Part shown: positions 34,456 through 46,715 of the stretch, piece by piece
Layout: every line of letters begins with the position of its first letter
How positions within the stretch are numbered: position 1 is the stretch's first letter
Assembly (NCBI GenBank): GCA_021186555.1
Contig: JAJKFL010000039.1
Location: 13,372,733 to 13,436,732 of the forward strand
Length of the DNA: 64,000 bases
Source: Reticulitermes speratus
Lineage: Eukaryota > Arthropoda > Insecta > Blattodea > Rhinotermitidae
Direction: 5' to 3'
Notes under the pieces: generated by a model
Seen by the model: only the letters and a program-made list of their open reading frames with translations
What the model was told of the DNA's origin: nothing
Databases searched by the model: none
Translations under genes and position numbers: made by a program

Positions 34456-34500
34456 AACCCCTGATGATGGCTCTATTGCAGCCGAAACATATGTAGAGTT
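34456..34500 (+). ncRNA. Hammerhead ribozyme-like motif, element A right arm
   Basis: AACCC, CUGAUGA, U, stem II GGCU with loop CUAUUGC and AGCC, GAAA, CAUAUG, UA, GAGUU. The core is intact. Stem III can form from self-complementary ACAUAUGU. Stem I pairs except one G to A change in the second position of GGGUU. Confidence 0.55.
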
Positions 34501-34672
34501 AATTGACATACTTAAGAAATAAAGTACATTTGTTGGTTTAATTGTTGAATGTTATCATAATGCACGGTGAACACAACGTAAAATAGCACCGAATAAAATT
34601 TGTTTAACGAGGAAATGAACATAGACTTGAGTCTGCTTGAACACAGTCGCATCGTCATCTTACGGCAGCAGT

Positions 34673-34699
34673 GTGTATGTGTATGTGTGTGTGTGTGTG
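34673..34699. repeat. (TG)n microsatellite
   Basis: About 13 TG units with one interruption. Confidence 0.9.
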
Positions 34700-34992
34700 G
34701 GCAGTCCGGAGCACGTGTGGAGTGGGGGTACAGAACGGGCGGATGTAGGCACCAAATATCCCACAGCAGTCGTCACCCTTTTTAAAAACGTGTGTTTGCG
34801 TTCTTACCTAGGCACATCACTTTTACTCCATTTAACGCCTCGTCTGACATGCACTTTCACATATTCTACGATATTTTACGCCTTGGACTACGGATAACTA
34901 AGTTTTCAAGTCTTAGTGCCACAGTATGGAACCAGTGTTCTGTGAAGAAAAACGCCTTTTGTTCGGTTACTAGGCAGCACCACAGAACTATG

Positions 34993-35281
34993 GTGGGCCG
35001 GGATAGCGTAGTCGGTACAGCGACTACGCTACGAGCTGGACGGTCCGAGGATCGAATCCCAGTGGGGGCGAGATTTTAAGTACCCGTCCAGACCGGCCCT
35101 GGGGCCCACCCAGCCTCCTGTACAATGGGTACCGGGTCATTCCCGGGGGTAAAGCGGCCGAGGCGTGGCGTTGACCACCCACCCGATCTAGCGCCGAGGT
35201 TAAAGAAAGAGTAGACCTATACTTCTGCTCCCCGTCTGGGCCTTCATGGCCTGTTCTAGGGTGAACTTTACCTTTACCTTT
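34993..35281 (+). mobile_element. tRNA-derived SINE, family C, full length, perfect TSD
   Basis: Head GGGCCGGGATAGCGTAGTCGG, B box GGATCGAATCCC, body, TGGGCCTTCATGGCCTG end and a TTTACC tail. The 14-bp flank ACCACAGAACTATG is identical at 34979-34992 and 35282-35295. Confidence 0.93.
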
Positions 35282-35299
35282 ACCACAGAACTATGTGAG

Positions 35300-38200
35300 C
35301 TCTACAATTGCTTGTAACCAACCCGACACCCCTCTCGTACCCCATGCGGACCCGAAATCGGATCTTCGCGGTGTCACGAGATTGCGAACAGGCTCTACCT
35401 GTTACTTCATCAGCGCAATTTTTACTCCATACTGTGTTTCCTGGACTTTGTCTGAGGAGAAACATCCCTGTCACAAATAGACAGATTATAAACACCAATC
35501 GGTTACGCGAAATTTGAGGTTTCCACAGCGGTTCTGTTCAAGATTCATATTTTTTGGGGAGATGACGCTGTGTCGCTGGATTGGTGTTTTCTGACCTTTC
35601 GAAGAAACGCAGTGTCTTCGTCTTCAAGGGCTGAGATGTCAAAGCTTCAAAGCTTGAGGGGTTCAGGTAGTACGTGACCCTTCAACCCTTAACGATGAAG
35701 GCACTTAGTTCTTTACAAATTTTGGGGAACACTAACAGAAGACCCAAATCCTCACCGGTCGGTTTATGCCGTTCAATATGATAATCATACGAAACACACA
35801 AATGCAATGTGTGTGTGTGTGTGGTGATGGGAGGAATGCAGAATTTATAAATGTTACGGCAGGTGGTAGTTACCACCAGGCTTTAAACGGTTAACTACAC
35901 GCAGTCACATCCGAGAAGACTGTAATCTTGAACTAAGTTTTATCTGAACAAACTTACAAACGATTACTTTTGTAAGCCTGTGAAAGATTTCTCACCTTGT
36001 ATGAGACCCTCAGTAAGTTCATTCGTAAACTATTTAGTTGAAGGCAGTCAGACACAGACACGAACATTAACCTACAAGTTAAATGTTGTTTTTTTTTCAA
36101 AATGCAGTTTGAAAACTTGAAGCTGCTAAGTATTTCGACAAAGAACAGCGCACTGTGTGCAGATGCGCTTGTCAGACATGCGAGGAAAGCTATTTCCGTA
36201 CGAGTTATAAACGTCTATAACTTCCGTTACTTTCACACCATGTTGAAGCTTTTCAAGCACACCGTCAGACAGCGCCACTGACTACATGTAAAGACACTGT
36301 GATGTGTAATTTTCGGACTAGCAGTAAAAGATCTTTTCATGCACGCAAACCACTCTGTCACAGGTACATTTAACGCAATACAAGAACAATAACTTATTGG
36401 CATAACTTGTAACGACCGTTTTTCTTCAAATTCTTAATTGTGCACCGTGAGGCTTACAGCACACCAAGTCTCCTCGCACAAATAGACCTAAAGGTCTCTC
36501 TCTGTACACGATATCCAGTAATACAGATTTTGGATTAATGTGCCTTTTTCAGATATAATCTCGAACTTTCCCACTGTCGCCAAACTTAAAAGCCTGCCAT
36601 GTTAAATCCGTACAAAATGTAACATTTAATAATCGCAGTTCAAGTGGCAGATGATCAGTATGAAATCAAAAGATAAGCACAGCTTTCGCACAGCCACAAC
36701 ACTGTTATTTACATACCACAAAAGCTACATTAATATAAAGGTTGCATATGCTGCAAAATTCTATTACCATACAAAATTTCGGGAGCTTCCAACTGTAAAA
36801 GAATAAGGCATCAATGACTGCAAACAATGTTCTGGACAAGTCAAGTACTCTCATACTCTGAACATGGAGGCAACAGATCCTCCGAAATGTCGGTACTCAC
36901 CTACCAAGCTACACGATGTCACATCTCAGAGGACAATATTCATATAGTTACTTCGAACTTCGCGCTCAACCACTAAAATTATCTTTATTTCTATACGTCA
37001 CTGGTATGACGTGTCTTTCGTAGCAGTTCGCCTTCATGCCACTAGTGGCGCCGACCCATTTCATACGAGATCCTGGTAGATAGCACCACTTACATGGAAT
37101 AGAAGCTTACAATGCCACGGCCCTGACTACCGTTTCCAACTTCGGTAGCTCATTCACGTCACCAATGCCTTGACGTCAAAGTCTACGTGGCCATTTTTTC
37201 GGTAACCTGATTTCATACCTCTAATAAATACAGCTCATACCACCTCTAACATGACCACATAATCACTGTTATACAGCTATTGTTACAGTAACGATAACAC
37301 ATAACGCAGTTTTGGGATGGTTTTCGGAAATATTTCTTCCATTTGATTTAACAATTTGGAGTGATGAAAAAATATTTCTCCTTACGGTTGGACTAACTCC
37401 TCCCGTCCAAAACACCTGACAAGCCTACTGCCTTACTTCACTGCTCTCCCATTCACTTCACTTACAAATAACACTTTAAAAGCCCAAGCCACACATACAG
37501 AAATGTGCTCGAACTTTGCCATCATGGAAGGAGACAGTTGAAGTTCATGCCAAGGGTATAATTTCTTCACCACACAAAAGCTTATTGGGGTTTTGAAACA
37601 GTTACTGTCACAAGTTCACGTGATACGGTAACAGAAGAATAGTGTCATACCTCTCTTTGTTTCAGTTGAAGAATGTAAACCTAAATGGGCAATGATCTGC
37701 TCTTACTACAGAACAGCATTTGCTAGGAGGAAACCCACCAGTACCCAAGCAGCAAAAGCAATAAAGAAATGGCACTTCGAGGGACAGATAAAATTTCTTT
37801 GGCATCACTTTCAGGAAAGACAGTGAATTATGTTCACTCAGATTATGCATATATTTAAGAAAACAACTCAAAAACAATGGAAAATCTTGCCATGAAATCT
37901 GTTGTTCCAATTTTGCTCCTTTGCAATCTTACTTCCCTCCCTGCCACCTCTCTGCCAACTTTGCCCACTGGTTAAAGTGGCCCTGCTTGCTAATCTTGAT
38001 ATATTGTACATCTCTAACCAAGAATGATAGGAATATATAACATACGGTTCCAGCTCAAATTTTTCTGTACCACAGGATAATATCAGAACTGTACTGAGAC
38101 AAGAATGATGCAGTTAATAAAACTTAAAATAATCTATAACCCACATCCAATATTTTAAACTGATTTATTTTTCATCCACATACTTCCTGTCAGGAGTTCT

Positions 38201-38720
38201 GACCATAATAAACTGCTGAAGAGATAATTTTTCCAACTTTTAATTGTAGCAATCCCCCTCCCCAAATTGTGTTACTATTATAATTAACCCAGGCGTTCAA
38301 TTGTTATGGCAGCAGATTGATTTATATATATACCCCCCCCCCCCCAAGTATTTCACCTAATTTCCTTAATAACCAGTTTAGACAGTAATGCCTATTCAGT
38401 TATTGCAATAAAAAATTGAATACAGTCAGCTTCAGATGCAAAAATACCACAAGTCTTAATTAGTTAATTATAAAGTTCCTGGCTCACGAGTTTCTCCTGT
38501 TTCCCATATTTCAGGGATTAGACTAGGAGGTGGACAAACTATTTCCTTGAGGGGCGAAATGCTGACATGGATTCTGTGGACTGGAATGAAGTCATGTTAT
38601 ACACAGCATCTTTAAAATGGATCCCTGTTATGAGCTCTGAGAGCGACTTCACCAGTAATTACAGGGAGCCCCCTGTCTATTGAGTCGCTGGTGGGGAGGG
38701 GGATGACTGGTTGTGTATGC
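35300..38720. other. mostly unannotated; minor repeats
   Basis: I see no exon with confidence. A (GT)n run lies near 35808-35822. A 13-C run is at 38333-38345. From about 36.5 kb the DNA becomes more AT-rich and less repeat-dense and may be intron or 3' UTR of the minus-strand host gene, but no exon can be shown. Confidence 0.3.
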
Positions 38721-38724
38721 CAGT

Positions 38725-38885
38725 GCATCACACCCTATTCCTCTAACACCCATTTTAATATTATCTTCATATATACATTATATATATATATGTCTAGGTC
38801 TCTTCCCTTCAGGCTTCCCAAGTAAAAGATTGTATGCATTTCATATTTCTCCCACGCAGCTACATGTACCACCTATCTCATCCTC
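38725..38885 (-). mobile_element. RTE-type LINE 3' fragment
   Basis: CACCCATTTTAATATTATCTTC and GTCTAGGTCTCTTCCCTTCAGGCTTCCCAAGT match the decayed tail of the 3.7-kb LINE (3885-3950). Minus strand. Confidence 0.6.
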
Positions 38886-39689
38886 TGCCCAACTGTAAGC
38901 TGGCGTATTACAACTTTTTGGTTGTCTGCAGCTATTTATGCAGTGTATCTGCTGCTACCCATCATATCTGGAGGGTGTATCTTTGATCTCCAGCATGAGA
39001 ATGTACGATGGCATGTTTACAAGGCACTCACTTAGCTTTTATACATTGCTGAATTACCTGAGGTGTTGATACAGCATCTTAAAACAACAGTATTAACATA
39101 ACTTACATTTCCCATGGACAACAAACTGATTAGAGCCTGGCTGGATTCTACAACTGTTATGGTCATGGCAAATAAATTAAAAACTTCCAGCACCCCTGTT
39201 GAAAATTTAGCTATGTTTTGAGAACTTACAGGTAGGTATGCAATTAAAAGTCTCATATTCCACTCCAACATAAATGCATTCAGGAAACTGTCACCCCATT
39301 TCTCACATATAACAGTGAAATTCTGCTAATGGTAAACATCCTGGATATCTGCAAAAGAAACCATATAACAAAATCCCAATTTCAGTTGAATGAAAAATGA
39401 AGAAACCATTTATTAATTTTGTCATGTTCTTCTGTATGTCTCTCTCTTTCTTGCATATCTCTTGAGTCTTCTGGCAGATCTTTGATGAAATATAGCACAT
39501 AGTACTTGTATTCTACAAGTACTATCCCATTTTACTTAAGGGCATGATTAATTTTTACACACATCTTTTGGGGAGGTCTCAAACACAAAATCAAGGAAAT
39601 TGTGATGGACAGGGAAGAGAAATGCTGCCAAACTTTCACTGAGAAACGTAAAGGTAAGAGACCACTTGGGGTCTTTGACATGAACAGGA

Positions 39690-39800
39690 CGATAATATTA
39701 AAATGCACCTTAAAGAACTAGAGTGTGAGGGTGCAGACTGGATTCACATGGCTCAGGATTGGAACCAGTGGTGGACTGTTGCAAACATAGTGAAAAACTT
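39690..39800 (+). mobile_element. RTE-type LINE tail fragment
   Basis: Plus strand: AATATTAAAATGCACCTTAAAG, ATGGCTCAGGATTGG and GGTGGACTGTTGCAAACA match the complement of the RTE tail ([11 protein letters not shown] region). Confidence 0.55.
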
Positions 39801-40769
39801 GCAGGTTATATATATGGCATTAAATTCCTTCAATGCTTATTAATGGATAAAAATAATTTTGGATATATATTCTAAGTATTCACTATAAAAAAGAAGTACT
39901 GAATAAACGTTATCCATAAAATATACATGCCATTTGCCTGAAAGCCATCTGATGAAAATCACTGCCACTTGATGCACCATCAAATGCATTTTCCTTTACC
40001 CTGTGGTCGGTCACTCTATATCCACCTCAATGTGCAGCACACTACATATACAGGATATGTAATTTATCACGAGTTTCACTATCCTACGTTGTTACAGCAA
40101 GCTTTCCTCATAGCAAAACAGAGGAAGCCAATTACTGGTTGCCTGTTTTCCTTCTATAGTGTGAAATACCTTGGTTCAAAGCAGAGTCTAAAAGTGCAGA
40201 CCTTACATCCTCAAAAAAATGTTTTTAGACACATGGCACAGTTTCTTTCTGTTTTCATAATAAATGAGAATTAGTCACATGCACTTCAGCTTTTTGCGTA
40301 CCCAGCAAGTTAAAAGTTGCAAGAATTTAAAATGAGTGAGTGGTAATGCAACAATCCTCGACTTATCAATCATTCACCCAAAAATAGGTAAGATATTCAC
40401 ACAATTACTACCAGCGTGGGCCATAGCAATGTCATCCTGCAGAAAATACTCACACAGTTTTATGTTTTCAGTTAACTGATCAAAAAAGAGTGGCAGAATA
40501 GTCTTATATTACATTCGAAATTATTCTTTCACACACACACACAAATGGCCCTACTATTCTCAGAACACTAACTGCACATCACATTCTAACTTTCATATCA
40601 TTTACAGGCACTTCATGAACACCACGAGGACCAGTATCTGTTTTGGCTTAATGTAAACATAGTTGATCCGAATGAAATGTAAGTTCTGGGCCAAGAAGAC
40701 CATTATACACAGATTCCTAAAACCACCTGCAGTACTAAATTCTTGCTTCACACTCTGGTGGCAGAAGAC

Positions 40770-40960
40770 TCTATATAAATCTCATTTTGTAGGGTCGTAA
40801 CTTTAACAATTTTACTGTAATGTGTAGCGTACTTCTTGACATTCCACACTGAAGAGCCAACACGCATAATGAATCTATAAAGCTTGATTCTAATGGGATA
40901 CCAATATGAAGTTTTTCTTTGGTTAGTACACGTCTTTTTCGAGGCTTCTCTTTGTCCACT
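40770..40960 (-). pseudogene. Transposase helix-turn-helix fragment
   Basis: The minus-strand frame contains RKRRVLTKEKLHIG, then LALQCGMSRSTLHITVKLLKLRPYK. The last part resembles the second DNA-binding helix and linker (GMSRST...LKLRPYK) of arthropod mariner/IS630-like transposases. The catalytic part is absent. It may be a scrap of an element related to the one at 1034-1586. Confidence 0.45.
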
Positions 40961-41473
40961 GCTGACTCTGTATGTGAAACTCTACCACTATTATGCACGT
41001 TGTTACTTTGGAAGGCATTACACTCTCAGAACATTTCTAATGAAATTTTCCTCAACATTTAATCCACAACTTAAGAAAAAAGTATTGTATATAAATACTC
41101 TGTGTAGTGGTATGTTACTGTTATTTCACAGCACATGAAAACCTTAGAACCCACAGAAGCATCCACTATTCTAAGAACAACTGTGCACTGGTCTAAGCCA
41201 GAGTTGGATTTATGGTTAGTTTTCTGGGTAGATGAAGTAGCCTGACCTCAGATTTCAAACCGGCTGGTCTCATGATAACTGCAAACACAATACCTAGGCA
41301 TCATGCATACATGAAAGACATAAATGCATTTTCTCCCAAGTCTACGTGCTTATACTAAGCATCATCCATCTCAGAATTATTATTAAATACCTCTTTTCTT
41401 AATGTATTTTTAAGGCCTCAAGAGAATTTAGCTTGTGCCCTGTGTTGGCTCTCTTGCACATGTTAGCTCCTAC

Positions 41474-41596
41474 CTTTGCTACTGTCCGGGGTGAGACACT
41501 CTGTCTTGATGGTGACACGTCCAGTGGTAAATGGGGTTGTTACAGCAGCTGGTGTAGGGGCTGAAGATGTCAGCGGAGGAGGTGCAGCAAGTTTCT
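41474..41596 (-). CDS. Host gene, exon E (Thr/Pro-rich, nuclear-like protein)
   Basis: The acceptor reads AACATTTCAG and the donor AAAG|GTAGGAG. The exon has 123 nt in a phase that matches the exon before it, whose last G plus AG here encode Glu. The product reads EKLAAPPPLTSSAPTP, AAVTTPFTTGRVTIKTE and CLTPDSSK. It contains IKTE, a SUMO-type psi-K-x-E motif. It is low in complexity and proline/threonine-rich. The next exon, starting after a phase-1 G, was not found. I do not recognise the protein. Confidence 0.6.
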
Positions 41597-42261
41597 CTGA
41601 AATGTTCACATTGTATGATGTGGCAATGTCCATGTTTCATAAAGGTTTGGAATTAAAACTGCTTGCAGGTAGACTCAAATTCTAATATTACTTTCACACA
41701 AACACTTTGCACAAATACACACTTTAGAATTAGTCCTTTATTTCCACTGTCTGTTACTGTGATCATCTGTCTTACCACAGTAACTCTGAAAATGATATTA
41801 GGGAAGAGGGATGAAAGTTAAAGGAATTTAGCCAACTTAATGGAATTTAGAACACACTCTCAAACTGCTAGTGAAGAATAATGAAAGATCCACTAACATT
41901 ATTTTCACTACAGCCAACATCAGTTATAATGATGTTGGTTTATGCAAAATCTCATCTATGGCATTAAATATTCTGTGGTACCAATTAACTCCTCATAAGG
42001 CACACTCCTCAGTTACAATGACACACGTTTATTGTGAAAAAAATTATTCACTCTCCTTCATGATGTTACAACTGAGTTTGATTGTATTTGTAAAACTAAA
42101 CAGCATGTCGTAAATCAGGTAAAATGGTACATGCACAGAAGATTGTTTGAATACTGTCCAGGACTATATGACTGCAAAGCAATCTGGTTTAAAGAACTTA
42201 GAGGAAACACTGATTCCCTTATATTAGTTGAGTTCTTGATTAACAGAGATGCCTATCTAAC

Positions 42262-42433
42262 CTGCGAGTAGAGGGTTGGCTGCTGCAATAGTGAACTTCT
42301 TGGCACGGGAGTCCAGCAATGAAGTGACACCTTTTGCAGGGGTGGTGCTACTTGTCACATTTGATGCTGTGCCCCCTCCCCCACTTGGTGACACCACATT
42401 ATTGTTGTTCTCCTCCTGCAAGTTGACAGTCAC
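42262..42433 (-). CDS. Host gene, exon D
   Basis: The acceptor is TTTGTGACCAG and the donor GCAG|GTTAGAT. The exon has 172 nt, 57 codons plus one base. It reads VTVNLQEENNNNVVSPSGGG, then TPAKGVTSLLDSRAKKF and TIAAANPLLA, and the split codon completes NPLLAEKLAAP. The conserved-looking half is LLDSRAKKFTIAAANPLLAEKLAAP, split across the junction. Codon use has none of the stops seen in the surrounding introns. A Gly run and an Asn run suggest a flexible linker. Confidence 0.6.
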
Positions 42434-42976
42434 CTGGTCACAAACAGGAAGGGACTACATTACACAGCATAACAATCTCTGAGATCCATCACAAGCCAAT
42501 CCTAAACAAGAAAGCTGGTTTAAGAACTGGTGTGGTTTTTTTGCAAAGTTAAATATCTGTTTCATACATTTTCAAGTTTTGATGACTTGAAAGCCAAGGA
42601 CTTTTTCTCCACTAATTTTCAGTTTTGTTTTACAAGATGCCACTAGAAAAATTCTACGTGAATATGCAGGGACCAGTTTTTTTGTTAAAGGCAGTAAAAT
42701 GCTGACATGTACATAAATATAGAATGACCAGTTTGGTTCTAGTTAATAAGGAACTATGTTATATACAATGGTGATGGGGTAGATAGTTAGCAAGCATGAC
42801 TAAACAAAAAACATTACAAATTTTGGGTGGCAAATCTGATCAGAAAGATGCTAATTGGGAGGCTGAGGATTAGAAAGGAGGAAAATATTAAATGTTCTTT
42901 AGGAAAATAGACAATGCAAATCTGGACTGGACTTAACTGGCTTAAAACAAGATTCAGTGCTAGTCTCATCAAGTGA

Positions 42977-43003
42977 CAACAACAACAACAACAACAACAA
43001 CAA
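42977..43003. repeat. (CAA)9 microsatellite
   Basis: Nine CAA units, following about 100 nt that resemble an RTE tail fragment. Confidence 0.95.
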
Positions 43004-43110
43004 TTAGTGATTAACTAATAAATACTGACTGCCTAGTTAGTAGGTTATTGTTAACAATAGGCTGACAGTTATTTTGGAAACACTATAGAGTAAAATACAA
43101 AATGAAGGGA

Positions 43111-43130
43111 CAGTCAGTCAGTCAGTCAGT
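43111..43130. repeat. (CAGT)5 microsatellite
   Basis: Five CAGT units. Confidence 0.95.
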
Positions 43131-43384
43131 CTTGTACATGTTATTAAACATTAAAAGTTAAAGAAATAAAAAAGCTATTTATAAACGCTGAAGAGTCACA
43201 ATTATCTGACATAAACGAGACTGAAGGATGATAAGACAATCAGATGTGTAGAATAATATTGAATACTAATAAAAAAAATGAGGGTAGGTATCAACATAAT
43301 GTACGACTCACTTATTATTAAACTACTATGGACACACAATAAGGCATTAAATAAAAATAACATAATATAAATTTGTAGAGGAAA

Positions 43385-44936
43385 GTTTATTTTTTAACAA
43401 ATGAGTTATGGGTACTTGTTTCTGAGCCTCCTTCCTTTTCTGTGCAGCAAGGTCACACCACTGCCTGAGTAGCAGCACATCTGTAGTGTCTGTAGCAGTC
43501 ACCTCCCTCTGTTGTTCAAGTTAAGCAAGTGTCTCAATAGCCTTCAATCCTCCACTATGACTCATTTTATTAGCTATGTCTGCTCCTTCATTATCCTTTT
43601 CTAAATTGTCATCACCAACATGACTCACAAAATCTACCACATTATCAGTCAGCTGTTCTTTGTCTTAAGTCACCTATTCTTGTATGTCACCATACTCACA
43701 ATTTCACAGACTGGTAAAAACTTTAATAAAAGGAATAAGATTTTTGCAATATTCTTCTGCTGTTTCCTCTGTTGGTGTATCTTCAGTTCATTTTTCTTCT
43801 TCTCCAAGTGACTTTCTGTTCTCTGCTCAAAATTCTTGCAAGCTTGGGCTATCCAATAAGCAATGTCTTTTAAATTTATTTTCCTCAAATTTTCTAACAT
43901 TTCTCCTTTGTCAACTCCTTTAAGTGAATGAAGAAGTCTATGCTGATAGTTTACCTTCATTGTTTTAATAACACCTTGGTGCACAGGTCACTCGATGAGA
44001 TGACATTAGTTGGTAAAAAAAATGCTCCTATTCACCACTGTTTAGTTCCTTTCTTTACATTAGTATGAGAAGCTGCACTGTCAATGACAAGAATTGTTTA
44101 TCTTTTCATGCTTTTTTTTAGAGAAACTTTCTGCTAAAGAAAAGAATTCAGCAAAAAGGAACCTCAAAGTTTCTGAGTAAATCCATGCACTTCTTTGCCT
44201 ATTATACCAAACTGAAAGTGCGGTTCAACCCATGTTTCTGACGGCAGGTTTTCTAGATTTTCCAATAAAAGCAAGTTTCAGTTTCTGGTTACCTGAAGCA
44301 ATACAGCAGGCAAAGATCCTCACTCATTCCTTCATTCTTTTATAACCAGGAGCTGAATTTTCTTTGCAGGGTGTCAGAGATTTTGATGGAAGCATTTTAA
44401 AATTTAAGCCAGTTTCATCACATGAGCTGTTCACTTGATAAAACTTCTTTTTTTATAAGAGATTGGAGTTTTGTTCTAAATTTCAACAACAATTCTGCAT
44501 CTGTCAGTAAGTTTTCTCCTCAGCTATTGAGCTGCCTCACTCCATATCTTTCTTTTCAGTAATCCATCTAATCTGAACTAGCTGTGAAGTTGGATTCTCC
44601 TTCATTAAGCTCTTTGTTTAAAACAAGCACTGTTTTTTGTAAAAAAAAAAAGGTCAGATATGGGTGTGAGCCACAAAAATAAAGCTTTATTCACCATTTT
44701 GTGTTCACACTTTTTCATCATCTTTCTTTCTTTCTTTCCTACTCTCAGGCCTTCATATGGAGCTCTGGTAGAACACCACTTTAAGTTTCACTTCTTGTCC
44801 TCATACAGTCACCAACAGTAACATGGCCAACACCATAGTCTTGTCACTTTTTGTGTAGTTTTGCCTTTCTAGCCTTTGAAAGGCTTCAGGTTTTTGTTCT
44901 ACAGCAACACTTTCTTTCTATTTTCATTTGACATGT
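43385..44936 (-). pseudogene. pogo/Tigger (Jerky-like) transposase pseudogene in an intron
   Basis: The minus-strand reading, with many stops and shifts, follows a pogo/Tigger transposase in order: an N-terminus near 44936 (SNENRKK), a helix-turn-helix part (YGVGHVTVGDC), a CENP-B-like part (VNKALFLWL, FTASSD, RQLNS), the catalytic region (CDETGLNFKMLPSKS, APGYKRMKE, GNQKLKLAFIGKSRKPAV), an S-A-A-S-H-T region, and the HQGVIKTMKVNYQHRLLHS block. The C-terminus at 43400-43560 includes HSGGLKAIETLA and RQWCDLAAQKRKEAQ. Intact enzymes use a DDE triad; only the first (DETG) is readable here. TIRs were not identified. Confidence 0.75.
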
Positions 44937-45699
44937 TAAAAATCACTACTTTATGAGACTTCCATCAAAAAACTAATGCACAACTGTAATTGTGTAACTG
45001 AAACCAGAAAAAAGCTAACTAAAGTAACTGACAATGAGTACATACATAAAATGTAGACAATAAACATTTTAAACACATAAACATATACAATTAAGATGCA
45101 GATACATGAACATGGTAGGGAGTGTAATTAATTCCGTGACATACTGACAACTCTGACAAACACAGCAGGTCACATAACCAAAGGTTGGGTAATTCTGATT
45201 ATATTATATATAGAAGTCTAACGTCCTATCAAAAGGCCTCTACAAAGCGTGCAGAAAGAAGAGAAGACAAATTTAATAAACAAAAATAAATTTACACAAT
45301 TTGCTAAAATAAATAAAAACTAGGTTTGTATAACTTTATGTTTTGAGCGACAAGGGAGATTCTTTATTAATAAGACTCTTACCACACAATATTTTCCTCC
45401 CTTCCCTTATGTTTGTCAGAACAATGTCCTAAAAGATTAAATAAACACAGTAGGTTTAATGGGAATATTATTACACAAGAAACAATTGTCTGTTGCTAAT
45501 TATTGATACTCAATAATTAATAAACAGAAGATCAGATGCAGAAATCAATTTCTAGCTGAAAAATGTAGTTACGGTACCTGGTGGAGTATGCCATTAACAA
45601 CTACAAATGTAAAAATAATTTTTTCTGCCAAAATAAATGTAATATATTGCAACAAGTTTCACATTCCAGACTGTATGTGTTGTTTGACAATGTATATTT

Positions 45700-46005
45700 C
45701 GTATGACTTGTTGGTTTGTATGTTGGATTTGCGAGTTGTGAATGAGATACATACAATACAATACATACATTATCTAAATGTTAGCAGGTTTTTTACGTAT
45801 CTAAAGCTTGAGCTTTTATATCTTATGTTTTTATATTATATATCTATTTTATATTCACTAACTTTTTGTATTTTGACAATGTAATTTTCTATAGCTTGTA
45901 ATGTATATATTTCTTTTGACCTAATCCACATCCTATTTGTCTTTGTGACTATGTATCGGATTTATGGATTGTAAATAAAAGTTAATAGTTAATAGTTAAT
46001 GTAGG
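45700..46005 (+). mobile_element. LINE 3' UTR fragment (same family as 26.6 kb)
   Basis: TAATCCACATCCTATTTGTCTTTG matches the 3' UTR of the CR1/Jockey-like LINE (TTGTTCCACATCCTATTGTCTTTG at about 28001-28022). It ends in three TTAATAG-like units. Confidence 0.6.
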
Positions 46006-46232
46006 ATATCATTAGTTCTAAAACTTGCAGTGTACTAAGATATGCTAATATACAGCTACAATTGGATTACGTTGGTGGCTGGAGTATAACTTGGCTTAAC
46101 ACAAAGTGTATTCACATTATATGATCTGTCTTCCTCATACGTACAGTATATACCATAAAATTATTCATACTCGTATTTACTATGCACAAACTTATAATGG
46201 TGGCTGATGGTATTTTACTGACTAGCATTTAC

Positions 46233-46430
46233 CTTGTCTTCAAAGTCAGTAAAGAAGTTATCCAGTTCAAATGTGGATTCCCCAAGTTGCTTGAAAAGAT
46301 CCTCCTCAGTGTCTTCATCCAGGCTGGATACTAGGCCTGTAAGGTCTGACTGTGAGAGTTCACCCAGTCCAGAACTGCCTATGTGCTGATGTTGTTGCTG
46401 CTGCTGTTGGGCTCCATTGGCCGCTTCCTG
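46233..46430 (-). CDS. Host gene, exon C (Gln-rich and acidic)
   Basis: The acceptor is GTTCCTGCAG|CAGG and the donor is GACAAG|GTAAATG. It has 198 nt, exactly 66 codons, phase 0 at both ends. The sequence begins QEAANGAQQQQQQHQHIG, then GELSQSDLTGLVSSLDEDTEE, DLFKQLGESTFELDNFF and TDFEDK. The mix of a glutamine run with an acidic, hydrophobic patch resembles activation domains of transcription co-regulators, but I cannot name the family. The acceptor is a NAGNAG pair (TGCAGCAG), so two mRNAs differing by one Gln are possible. Confidence 0.7.
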
Positions 46431-46586
46431 CTGCAGGAACACAATGTTACTCAGTTATAAGCATGGTCACTGCATTCCTCATGAGAAACATTATTATAAA
46501 AACTAAAAATGGGCAAGGCAAACAACCCATTGGGAAAATGGATGTAACAAAAAAAAATGTGGGAAGAAATTTTAATGCATACTGAA

Positions 46587-46631
46587 ATATACACTGTTTA
46601 AAACCTTTTATTCGTTTTAAACAGTGTATAT
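46587..46631. repeat. Perfect 18-bp inverted repeat with a 9-nt loop
   Basis: ATATACACTGTTTAAAAC at 46587-46604 pairs with 46614-46631. It lies 80 nt from a hammerhead-like motif and may be part of the same repeat. Confidence 0.9.
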
Positions 46632-46715
46632 GCACAATTGTAAAGAATTCATGTTTTACTATGTAAACAATTGTACCAGTTGGTGTAAATAGTGTGTGAT
46701 TTGAGATAATGAGAC

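Larger units (their letters stand above)
33905..34575. mobile_element. Composite palindromic element (Penelope-like terminal repeats, inferred)
   Basis: Element A is present as a head-to-head pair. The minus-strand arm (33913-34078) and plus-strand arm (34090-34128 plus 34422-34550) share GGTATCACCACTTATACATCAC and its complement around 34060-34110. Element B (34129-34421), itself palindromic, is inserted in the plus arm and flanked by the direct repeat TGGATTAGTGAAT (34116-34128 and 34422-34434). Both A and B carry hammerhead-like motifs. Penelope-like elements are known to have such motifs in terminal repeats and to occur in inverted, partial arrangements. The assignment to that group is my inference, since no RT or GIY-YIG frame is present. 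Confidence 0.65.

Noticed and set aside
43620-43923. Plus-strand hydrophobic frames of 60 to 80 residues
   Set aside because: They are antisense to the pogo/Tigger transposase pseudogene.
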